Assembly (NCBI GenBank): GCA_040881505.1
Contig: JBBEDC010000050.1
Coordinates: forward strand, 1 to 11,991
Direction: 5' to 3'
Length of the DNA stretch: 11,991 nt
Source of the DNA: JBBEDC01 sp040881505
GTDB taxonomy: Bacteria; Patescibacteriota; Andersenbacteria; UBA10190
The position numbers and the translations under genes are program-made. The notes under the pieces are model-generated. The model saw only the letters and a program-made list of their open reading frames with translations. It was not told where the DNA came from and searched no databases. Shown here in pieces: positions 6,507-11,991 of this stretch (position 1 is its first letter; every line of letters begins with the position of its first letter).

Positions 6507-7493
6507 TTACGGCGGCAGTTTGGTCGCAACTCGCAATTTTGCTGACCTGGATCTTGCGTTTGTGACAACCTCCCCCTCCGCTGCCACGATTGGTTTTTTT
6601 GTTTCGATCTTCAAGCTCGGCTTGTAGTCGCAGGTGCATATTGGCTGCTCCGGCGGACAAATGCATGTTCGTGCCTGCTGGCGGAAGAATCGTTTCACGA
6701 TCCGATCCTCCAGACTGTGGAAGCTGATGACAGCTATCTTGCCGCCGGGCTCTAGAAGCGCAACTGCTTGTGGCAAGACTGCTTCAATTACTTCCAGCTC
6801 CCTGTTTACCGCCATCCGCAACGCCTGAAACGTACGGGTGGCCGGATGAATGCGTCCGCGTTCGTACCCCTTTGGTACAGCGGCAACGATACTATCCGAG
6901 AGCTCTTGGGCTGTTGTGGGAATCACCTCGCTTTTCAGGGCTGCAGCGATCCTGCGAGCCATCTTTTCTTCACCGTATGTCTTTATAATAGTTGCAAGCT
7001 GGTATTCATCCAGTCCCTGCAATACATCTGTAACATCCGGTAGATAGCCGATCCTTCTCTCGAGCATATTCAGCGCATGTATCTTAGAAGGAGGCAATTC
7101 CTCCTGCTGACCATATCGCATGGTAAGCGCACCCGCTCCCTGGAAGGTAAATCCGCGCTTACTATCTGCAATCTGGTGACTGCCAATACCGAGATCAAAC
7201 AAGATGTGGGTTACCTTCTCCTCTTGAGCAACGACCTGCGCCATTTGCGCGAAGTTGCTGTGAATAAAGGTCACTCTGCCTGACCAAGGCGCTAAAATCT
7301 TTTGTGCCACTTGTATTGCCTGCTCATCTGCATCGAGTCCGATTACTCGGGTCGATTCATTGGCCTCAAGGTACGCTCTCGCGTGACCTCCATGACCGAG
7401 CGTGGCATCTAAGAGTACATCTTCTGCCTGTGGTGAAAATTGTAAGAGAACTTCCTTGAGTAAAACCGGAATGTGTTCTGGCTTAGTATCCAT
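6507..7493 (-). CDS. rsmH: 16S rRNA (cytosine1402-N4)-methyltransferase RsmH
   Basis: 328 residues. RsmH (MraW) methylates N4 of C1402 in the decoding centre of 16S rRNA using S-adenosylmethionine. Motifs are HIPVLLKEVL (7-16), the SAM-binding DATLGHGGHA (29-38), FDLGIGSHQ (99-107), HPATRTFQALR (216-226) and ISFHSLEDRIVK (256-267). A cysteine-rich turn (C277, C279, C286, C288) and the KPSLKIETKKPI element complete the C-terminus. Compared with the usual enzyme there is an extra segment of about 15-20 residues near 139-160 (ALNMLERRIGYLPDV...), and the usual LDMR reads LTMR. The ATG at 7493 is preferred over upstream codons because GAGG lies 8 nt before it. That ribosome-binding site overlaps the TGA stop of mraZ (7504-7506), so translation is probably coupled. 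Confidence 0.96.
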   Translation of the reverse strand: MDTKPEHIPVLLKEVLLQFSPQAEDVLLDATLGHGGHARAYLEANESTRVIGLDADEQAIQVAQKILAPWSGRVTFIHSNFAQMAQVVAQEEKVTHILFDLGIGSHQIADSKRGFTFQGAGALTMRYGQQEELPPSKIHALNMLERRIGYLPDVTDVLQGLDEYQLATIIKTYGEEKMARRIAAALKSEVIPTTAQELSDSIVAAVPKGYERGRIHPATRTFQALRMAVNRELEVIEAVLPQAVALLEPGGKIAVISFHSLEDRIVKRFFRQQARTCICPPEQPICTCDYKPSLKIETKKPIVAAEGEVVTNARSRSAKLRVATKLPP

Positions 7494-7503
7494 AGCACTT
7501 TCC

Positions 7504-7935
7504 TCAAATACCCAACGCCCCCATTGCTTCGGCAATATCATCGCTTTGTGCTTCAGTTTGAGCTTTATACTGACCCCACGAGTCTTCGTTCCAGATTTCC
7601 ATCCGGTCTCCGACTCCGGTGACGGTCACGTGCTTGCTCAACTTTGCATATTCACGCAGATGTTCCGGCAACATAATGCGACCTTGACCGTCGAGCTTTG
7701 AGTCCGACGCCCCGGCTAGCATCAGTCGAGCAAATGCTCGACTATCTTTCTGGCTCATGGGAAGGGCGGCCAACTTGTCAGCCATCGTTTCCCATGCAGC
7801 TCGAGTGTATACAAACAAACAGTGATCCAACCCCCGGGTTACTACTACCCCTTCGGTTACATCCCGCCGGAACTTGGCCGGCATATTCATCCGGCCTTTT
7901 TCATCGATTGTGTGACTGTATTCTCCAATAAACAT
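7504..7935 (-). CDS. mraZ: Transcriptional regulator MraZ
   Basis: 143 residues, the standard length. MraZ is a ring-forming DNA-binding protein that represses the dcw operon. It has two SpoVT-AbrB-type half domains, each with the hallmark motif: DEKGRMNMP (11-19) and DGQGRIMLP (82-90). The canonical N-terminus MFIGEY fixes the start at 7935. An in-frame ATG at 7971 would add 12 residues encoded by a hairpin and is less likely. No Shine-Dalgarno sequence is evident at either. It is the first gene of the operon mraZ-rsmH-ftsL-ftsI-murF-like. The GTGG direct repeats 210-255 bp upstream are probable binding sites for this protein, implying autoregulation. Confidence 0.96.
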   Translation of the reverse strand: MFIGEYSHTIDEKGRMNMPAKFRRDVTEGVVVTRGLDHCLFVYTRAAWETMADKLAALPMSQKDSRAFARLMLAGASDSKLDGQGRIMLPEHLREYAKLSKHVTVTGVGDRMEIWNEDSWGQYKAQTEAQSDDIAEAMGALGI

Positions 7936-7948
7936 AGATTTATATAGA

Positions 7949-7966
7949 GCTTCCGTCACCGGAAGC
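7949..7966 (-). other. GNRA-loop hairpin just before mraZ
   Basis: On the mRNA strand GCTTCCG and CGGAAGC form a perfect 7-bp stem closed by a GTGA (GNRA-type) tetraloop. It ends 13 nt before the mraZ ATG. A second small hairpin, ATCGC-AATA-GCGAT (7978-7991), lies directly upstream. No U-tract follows either, so they are not terminators. They could influence ribosome access to an mRNA without an obvious Shine-Dalgarno sequence. Confidence 0.45.
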
Positions 7967-8027
7967 CCCATTCGGAAATCGCTATTGCGATATGGTGTTT
8001 GTGTCCGGCGTGTTTATGTTTGTAAGC

Positions 8028-8060
8028 GTTTGCGACCCTACTGCTTTATGTGTCGCAAAC
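8028..8060. repeat. 9-bp perfect inverted repeat in the mraZ leader
   Basis: GTTTGCGAC (8028-8036) and GTCGCAAAC (8052-8060) are exact reverse complements separated by 15 bp. Neither side has a T-run, so a terminator is unlikely. It may be a regulator-binding site or, if transcription starts near 8183, the first stem of a structured mraZ leader. Confidence 0.55.
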
Positions 8061-8141
8061 TACTCGTGCTTGAAAGTTCAAAGGAACATCCCCCGTACGG
8101 GTAGAACACTAAAATGCGGAAAAGAGCACTGTTTCTTTATG

Positions 8142-8150
8142 TTATCCACA
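8142..8150 (+). other. Perfect DnaA-box sequence (TTATCCACA)
   Basis: The nine bases equal the strong E. coli DnaA box. Looser copies lie nearby: TTTTCCACA at 8235 (one mismatch), CCATCCACA at 8184 and ACATCCACA at 8259 (two mismatches each). Because the GTGG repeats share the CCAC core, part of this similarity comes from the MraZ-box array. There is no AT-rich unwinding element and no dnaA/dnaN neighbour, so I do not call an origin. Confidence 0.35.
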
Positions 8151-8191
8151 ATGTCCCCCACTTTTCCCCACTGTTTTCCACCTCCATCCAC
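8146..8191 (-). promoter_or_regulatory. MraZ-box-like array of five GTGG repeats
   Basis: On the minus strand GTGG occurs at 8188-8191, 8178-8181, 8168-8171, 8158-8161 and 8146-8149. The first four are spaced exactly 10 bp apart and the last 12 bp. Known MraZ operators are short G-rich direct repeats with a 10-bp period upstream of mraZ, so the match is in the right place with the right period. The array overlaps the candidate -10 element and early transcribed region, as expected for repression. Confidence 0.8.
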
Positions 8192-8218
8192 AATACTCCC
8201 CCGTTAACCCCTACGCAA
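8190..8218 (-). promoter_or_regulatory. Candidate promoter of the dcw operon
   Basis: Minus-strand TTGCGT (8213-8218) and TATTGT (8190-8195) are 17 bp apart. The -35 matches three and the -10 four of six consensus bases, so the match is weak. It is favoured because the GTGG array begins at its -10 element. Transcription from about 8183 would give a leader of about 250 nt. Confidence 0.35.
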
Positions 8219-8364
8219 TATCTTTACATGGCATTTTTCCACACCATCCATCTGTATAACATCCACAACATTGCAGGCTCACCCCCTTTCTGCAACACTG
8301 AGTATAGAAGCGTTCTTTCCGACAGTCATCTCAACCCCTTTGCCACTAAGCACAGGATTGTTCC

Positions 8365-8568
8365 ATGAGTGAATCGCTTGATTACATGACTCGCTTCTTT
8401 GCCTTCATTGGAGTTCCTTTTCAGCCCGGCTCTGTCGGACTCGATACGCCCGAGGCCCTGCGCGAACTCGACGAAGAGTTGCGCGCAGCCTGCGAAGAAG
8501 AGTTTGAATGTTGGGCAAGAGCTCGAGCAGCCTCTTGGGTAGAGGCTCGTCATCACTTTCTCGCTTAA
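8365..8568 (+). CDS. 67-aa acidic helical protein of unknown function
   Basis: 67 residues and no family recognised. The N-terminal third is hydrophobic/aromatic (LDYMTRFFAFIGVPFQPG). The rest is a strongly charged predicted helix (about 28-62, PEALRELDEELRAACEEEFECWARARAASWVEARHH) with two cysteines (43, 48) five residues apart. There is no signal peptide or membrane helix. Support for a real gene: AGGA lies 9 nt before the ATG, the codons look like those of the neighbouring genes, and an imperfect hairpin with six T's follows the stop codon. It is divergent from mraZ and shares its control region, so co-regulation is possible but unproven. It is too short to exclude a chance frame entirely. 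Confidence 0.6.
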   Translation: MSESLDYMTRFFAFIGVPFQPGSVGLDTPEALRELDEELRAACEEEFECWARARAASWVEARHHFLA

Positions 8569-8606
8569 GCCTACCAACCTCCTAAAACAGCAGGGGGCTT
8601 TTTTAA
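8567..8606 (+). terminator. Probable terminator after the 67-aa gene
   Basis: AAGCC (8567-8571) can pair with GGCTT (8596-8600), with an inner CCT/AGG stem around an A-rich loop. Six T's follow (8599-8604). The stem is interrupted, so the strength is uncertain. It begins within the stop codon and lies between two convergent genes. Confidence 0.5.
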
Positions 8607-9223
8607 TCCTTCGAGAAAAATCCCCCTTCATACAGAATCAACTGGACGGCCAGAAAGGTCCCCGAACCAAGCGTGTTCATAAGCAGATCCATTGACGTGT
8701 CATATCCTGCTCCCACTGTATTGGTTCCAAATCCTTTATCTAAAAACAGCTCCACAATTTCATTACCTACTCCCGCCAATGAAGTGATCGACAGCACGAG
8801 GAGGGATGTGTAATATGGATGATCACGCCACACTTTCTGCGGCAGGTACTTTAAGAAAAATATCCAGACGATATATGCAAACAAGACAAAGCTCGCGAAG
8901 TGTTCGGCCCGATTGATAATGGGGACGCGGTCTTGGGCTTCAAGCAGGATTGAGAAAAAATTCAGCAGGACAATTGCGAAAAGCAGCGGAAATGCAAAAG
9001 CGAGATTAATTCCTCGTTGATTAAACTGATAATAAATCACCTCAGCAGCGAGGTAGATTGCTATCAAATACGCAAACCAGTAGACACTGAGATAGTTACT
9101 GGGAAACCACTCAAGCAACGTAGCAAGCAGAGCAAAGACAAAAAAACCGATCAGGACAACCCGGCTAACGATGAGGATAAGGGGGGTTCCCCGCTTTGTG
9201 AAAATATCAGCCGGATCCTTCAT
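8603..9223 (-). CDS. Polytopic membrane protein, DUF2238/YjdF-like
   Basis: 206 residues with about six predicted membrane helices (near 13-37, 47-66, 73-94, 106-126, 138-152 and 183-199). Conserved-looking polar residues sit near the last helices: R105 and H108 in INRAEHF, NEIVEL (154-159), then GYDTSMDLLMNTLG (173-186). This pattern (E..E, then DT..D...N..G) resembles the YjdF/DUF2238 family of membrane proteins of unknown function; VanZ-like proteins share a comparable arrangement. I could not test either by alignment. There is no signal peptide beyond the first helix and no good Shine-Dalgarno sequence. It lies 27 bp after the winged-helix gene and is probably its operon partner. The stop codon is in the terminator of the convergent 67-aa gene. 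Confidence 0.75.
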   Translation of the reverse strand: MKDPADIFTKRGTPLILIVSRVVLIGFFVFALLATLLEWFPSNYLSVYWFAYLIAIYLAAEVIYYQFNQRGINLAFAFPLLFAIVLLNFFSILLEAQDRVPIINRAEHFASFVLFAYIVWIFFLKYLPQKVWRDHPYYTSLLVLSITSLAGVGNEIVELFLDKGFGTNTVGAGYDTSMDLLMNTLGSGTFLAVQLILYEGGFFSKD

Positions 9224-9250
9224 TGCCCAGCACTGTTAGTGGATAAAGAG

Positions 9251-9895
9251 CTAATTGGGGATTGAATCGCGGACAATGTTGGGAGATTTTTCGCTGAATA
9301 CCTCTTCCGGCTGGAATTCTCTTGGCAATCGATTAACCAGTTCTTTGTAAGGGTTACCAAATACCTGTCGCAGGAACATATCGTTAAAGTTCATGCGATA
9401 CTGCAGCTCGTTCATCGTCATTGGTGTATAACTTATTTCTCGCCCCAGCTGCTGCTCGATTCGCTTGGCAAACATATCAAGGCGCTGCTCATTAATACTA
9501 CCAACAATAAATAAGTCAGTTGGTGCGCCGGTGGCGCCGGTAAAGTAACCGGTCACACAGGCATACTGCACGTCCCCTACGTTTTCGATATGCTTGAACA
9601 GAACATCTTCCACACCTGGTCCTGACTTTTTCATAATCGAAGCAAGCTCTTCGAGCAGTGGGAACGATTCATGAACGGTGTAATACTTACGGCGACGATC
9701 CTCGTATGTCTTAAGCATGCCGACCTTTTCCAAAATCTCGAGTTCGCGACGAACCGCATTGAGGCGTTCGTTGACGGTGCGAGCAATCTCTCGCACGAAA
9801 TATGGTCGTTTCACGCCTGTCGTAAACAGCGTGATAATCTTCACGCGGGTTCGGGAGCCAAATATTTTCTCTAAGGGAAACGACGGTGTAGCCAT
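9251..9895 (-). CDS. Winged-helix regulator fused to an NTase-like domain
   Basis: 214 residues. Residues about 7-75 form an ArsR-like winged helix: LEKIFGSRTRVKIITLF, the recognition region YFVREIARTVNERLNAVRRELEIL split over 32-55, and the wing YEDRRRKYYTVH (64-75). The C-terminal part (about 105-170) resembles a minimal nucleotidyltransferase fold: TDLFIVGSINEQRLDMFAKRIEQQLGREI, then the YTPMTMNELQYR motif. The usual GS...DxD catalytic signature is not complete (only TDLF remains), so it is probably a sensing or dimerisation module rather than an enzyme. Such wHTH-NTase proteins are frequent in candidate-phylum genomes. It is divergent, 91 bp apart, from the membrane pseudophosphatase gene and probably in an operon with the membrane protein downstream. 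Regulation of either neighbour is inferred from position only. Confidence 0.8.
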   Translation of the reverse strand: MATPSFPLEKIFGSRTRVKIITLFTTGVKRPYFVREIARTVNERLNAVRRELEILEKVGMLKTYEDRRRKYYTVHESFPLLEELASIMKKSGPGVEDVLFKHIENVGDVQYACVTGYFTGATGAPTDLFIVGSINEQRLDMFAKRIEQQLGREISYTPMTMNELQYRMNFNDMFLRQVFGNPYKELVNRLPREFQPEEVFSEKSPNIVRDSIPN

Positions 9896-9986
9896 ATCTT
9901 CGTATTAAGGAGTGTACTCGGTGGGCTCAAAAGACGCAAACCACTTAAGCCTTCATATATACTCTTGCAATGCTATACTACGGGGT
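9896..9986. promoter_or_regulatory. Divergent promoter region with an extended -10 site
   Basis: The 91-bp gap separates the winged-helix gene and the rightward gene. On the plus strand TGCTATACT (9971-9979) is an extended -10 element (TGn plus TATACT, one base off consensus); no good -35 is visible. The first base of the ATG (9987) lies eight bases after the -10, where transcription would start, so the mRNA would be leaderless. No Shine-Dalgarno sequence precedes that ATG. A short palindrome, GAGT-GT-ACTC (9910-9919), near the other gene could be an operator. Confidence 0.5.
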
Positions 9987-11991
9987 ATGCCAAATCCTTC
10001 TGCTGATCAGCTCCTCCAACCAGACGCCACCGAGCTCATACTGTGTGATGACAACGCCTTCACCTGCGAAACGTACATATTTGAGCCGTCGGCTGGCGAG
10101 CAGAAGCTCGGCTACCTGTTTGCGGCTGGAGAGGCTGAAAACCGGGATGGAGTGGGCTCAGAGCTGCTAGATACTATTATCACCGCCATTCAAAAAGAAT
10201 ACTTTCGTGATAAGCAACGGAGCCCTGAAACGAGTTTTGAAATGGCGCTTCACCAAGCCAACCTCATTCTCCACGATACCGCCGAGCAGGGCTTGCGCGA
10301 CTGGATGCGTCATTTTCACGTAACAGTAGGCGCACTTGCCGGACACAACCTGCATTTAAGCATCGCTGGCGAGGCCAAGGCGCTGCTCTCCCGCAAAAAT
10401 GCTCTATCGGACATATCGGAAGGACTATCACAAGGCGCCATTACTGATCCCCTGCAAACCTTCTCCCAGGTTGCGAGTGGAGAAATCCAGCCTCGGGATA
10501 CGCTCTTCTTGAGCACCCCCGCATTTTCGGAAGTATACCGCCCAATTGACGTTACCCGCTTAACGCTTGATCACTCCGCCACCACGATATCTGCTCGACT
10601 CGGTCAGCTGTACAAGGATCAGCGCCAAAAAAACCCTCTGGCCTTTATTACTGTGGCACTCCTGCCTCAATATGTCGTCAAACCAAGCAGCAAAGCGGCT
10701 AGCGCCGCCGCACCCGTCCGCCGAAATGCCCAGCCTATCTCCCAGGATCAACTAAGGCCCAGGCAACCGCTTTTAACCCATCGCTCGATGGCCCAGCGTA
10801 TCCTCCTGTTTATCGCGCAGCTAGCCGTGACAGCGTGGAAGATGATTCAGTTTAAGCTGTGGCCTCTCCTCAAGCACGGCTCTGCCAAAGGCGGCAGTGC
10901 TGTCTGGCATGCTTCCAAGGCTACTGGAAAGAATATCCATTCACTGGCCAAAAACCGACAGGGATCCAAGTCCGTTACATTTAAAGCTCCGACAATTTCC
11001 CGGAAATCTATTCGGAGAGGACTTGCTTTTAGTGTTGCCTACGCGCTCTCTATACCACTTCGAGTAAAACAGACTTTCTCTGCCCTCCCCCGCACCAGTA
11101 AAATATTTGGCGTTATCTCCTTACTCCTAGTCATTACCCTAGTCGCCAGCCTTGTCCTCCTGCGCCAAAAACGTACTTCCGATGAAGATATTCAACGTGC
11201 CAGTGAGTTGCTACATGCGGCGACAACGAAAACCGAAGCGGCTGAGACTGCTTTGATTTACGATAATCGAGATCAGGCGACCGGGCTTCTTAAAGAAGCA
11301 GACGGCATGATTGCAGAGCTAGCGGCGACTGGACTATATAAGACAGAAGTTGCTGCGCTTCAAACAACAGTCGTTACCCAGCAAGATCGCCTGCAGCGCA
11401 TTACGCGCACCGATGAATCAAATGTGCGCCTGGTGACCGACTTGGGCACCCTGACCTCGAAACAACCCCGAGCGCTCTTTATGGTTGGCGAAACCTTGTA
11501 CACGACTCACCCAGACACGAACGCCATTATTCAAATCTCTCCCGACGGAACTGCCAGTGTTGTCCACGAAACCAGCGAGGGGATTGGCTTTATCACCGGC
11601 GGGGTTGCTCATCCGTCTGACAAGACGGTGGTATTCAACACCTCTCCAGCCGGCGTTGCAACGTACGACACTGTCGATGCGTCCCTGGCCAAGCAAGAAA
11701 TTACTTTCTCCTCTAGCCAACCAGACATTAAAGATATTGCAGTATACGGCAACCGGCTTTATGCCTACGACGGAGCGGCCGATCAGATCTTTGTGTACAA
11801 CAAGACATTGAGAGGATACAGCAGCGGCAATCCCTGGGTCGTAGATGAAAGTTTTCCAAAGAATACCATTGAGAGCATTGCGATTGATGGCAATGTCTAC
11901 ACCCTCCACTCAGACGGCGCTATCCGCCGGCTCTTCAAGGGCGAATCCGCCGATTATGTTCAGGAAAATATTGAACCGTCCCTGGCCGGAG
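9987..11991 (+). CDS. PP2C-like pseudophosphatase with TM helix and propeller (partial)
   Basis: An open frame of 668 codons from ATG 9987 with no stop before the right edge, so the C-terminus is missing. Residues 1-225 look like a PP2C (PPM) fold: GYLFAAGEAEN (42-52) sits where DGMGG is expected, ALHQANLILHDTAEQG (87-102) is the family helix, SIAGEAKALLSRK (125-137) replaces GDSRAYL, and DTLFLSTPAF (171-180) replaces the D..LLCSDGL motif. The metal-binding aspartates are thus replaced at all three positions, so catalysis is unlikely. A basic Ala/Pro/Gln-rich linker (230-370) with amphipathic stretches follows, then one membrane helix (373-392), a charged helical segment probably forming a coiled coil (398-480), and repeated beta-rich segments from about 495 on (LYTTHPDTNAIIQISPDG, GNRLYAYDGAADQIFVYN, GNVYTLHSDGAIRRLF) resembling propeller blades. 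The inferred topology is PP2C domain inside, propeller outside. Role unknown; an envelope sensor or scaffold fits. Confidence 0.8.
   Translation, partial: MPNPSADQLLQPDATELILCDDNAFTCETYIFEPSAGEQKLGYLFAAGEAENRDGVGSELLDTIITAIQKEYFRDKQRSPETSFEMALHQANLILHDTAEQGLRDWMRHFHVTVGALAGHNLHLSIAGEAKALLSRKNALSDISEGLSQGAITDPLQTFSQVASGEIQPRDTLFLSTPAFSEVYRPIDVTRLTLDHSATTISARLGQLYKDQRQKNPLAFITVALLPQYVVKPSSKAASAAAPVRRNAQPISQDQLRPRQPLLTHRSMAQRILLFIAQLAVTAWKMIQFKLWPLLKHGSAKGGSAVWHASKATGKNIHSLAKNRQGSKSVTFKAPTISRKSIRRGLAFSVAYALSIPLRVKQTFSALPRTSKIFGVISLLLVITLVASLVLLRQKRTSDEDIQRASELLHAATTKTEAAETALIYDNRDQATGLLKEADGMIAELAATGLYKTEVAALQTTVVTQQDRLQRITRTDESNVRLVTDLGTLTSKQPRALFMVGETLYTTHPDTNAIIQISPDGTASVVHETSEGIGFITGGVAHPSDKTVVFNTSPAGVATYDTVDASLAKQEITFSSSQPDIKDIAVYGNRLYAYDGAADQIFVYNKTLRGYSSGNPWVVDESFPKNTIESIAIDGNVYTLHSDGAIRRLFKGESADYVQENIEPSLAG

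Larger units (their letters stand above)
7936..8364. promoter_or_regulatory. Divergent 429-bp control region upstream of mraZ
   Basis: The gap between mraZ (leftward) and the 67-aa gene (rightward) contains no convincing coding frame. Its plus strand from about 8140 to 8290 is markedly C-rich. It holds the GTGG array, a candidate dcw promoter and a series of palindromes: TTGAA-AG-TTCAA (8070-8081), CCCGTACGGG (8092-8101), TTGCAG/CTGCAA (8271-8276/8290-8295), the 9-bp inverted repeat at 8028-8060, and hairpins at 7978-7991 and 7949-7966. Further isolated CCAC units lie at 8239, 8263 and 8343. Confidence 0.7.

Noticed and set aside
8140..8270. Possible replication origin, from a cluster of DnaA-box-like sequences in an intergenic region
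   Set aside because: Only one box is perfect. The others share just the CCAC core of the MraZ-box array, there is no AT-rich unwinding region, and dnaA/dnaN are not nearby. Cumulative GC skew over the genome would decide.
11418..11909. Minus-strand 163-codon frame near the right edge
   Set aside because: It is antisense to the long rightward gene, whose 668-codon open frame and domain structure are far stronger evidence.

Overview
The window (about 50% GC, UGA read as stop) looks like a chromosomal piece of a Candidate Phyla Radiation / Patescibacteria-type bacterium. This is inferred from gene content, not from a marker gene: a reduced dcw cluster, a tandem CxxC-x17-CxxC zinc-ribbon protein, a DUF4143-type AAA ATPase, a winged-helix protein fused to an NTase-like domain, and a large membrane protein with a degenerate PP2C-like domain. 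No rRNA, tRNA, CRISPR array, insertion sequence or phage gene was seen.

Layout. 1-164: a possible gene tail from the left edge. 165-1331 (-): ATPase with Walker motifs and a DUF4143-like C-terminus, behind a palindrome-rich upstream region. 1445-2269 (-): membrane fatty-acid desaturase with its own promoter and terminator. 2414-2698 (-): small double zinc-ribbon protein with a near-consensus sigma70 promoter, a roughly 110-nt leader with a hairpin, and a strong terminator. 2894-7935 (-): the dcw block, in transcription order mraZ, rsmH, ftsL-like, ftsI, murF-like. 7936-8364: a 429-bp divergent control region with a 10-bp-period GTGG (MraZ-box-like) array, a perfect DnaA-box sequence and several inverted repeats. 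8365-8568 (+): a 67-aa orphan protein with a terminator. 8603-9895 (-): a winged-helix regulator followed by a polytopic membrane protein, a probable two-gene operon. 9987-11991 (+): a very long open frame running off the right edge, made of a PP2C-like domain without metal ligands, one membrane helix, a coiled coil and a beta-propeller-like region, apparently from a leaderless mRNA.

How the genes fit together. MraZ probably represses its own operon through the GTGG array. The operon makes the 16S rRNA methyltransferase RsmH and the septal components FtsL and FtsI. It ends in a MurF homologue that has lost the N-terminal substrate domain and the P-loop lysine, so its ligase activity is doubtful. 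The desaturase would adjust membrane fluidity. The divergent pair at the right (regulator plus membrane protein versus membrane pseudophosphatase/propeller) is the most system-like uncharacterised locus. The most interesting items are the PP2C-like pseudophosphatase sensor, the degenerate MurF, and the structured mraZ control region.
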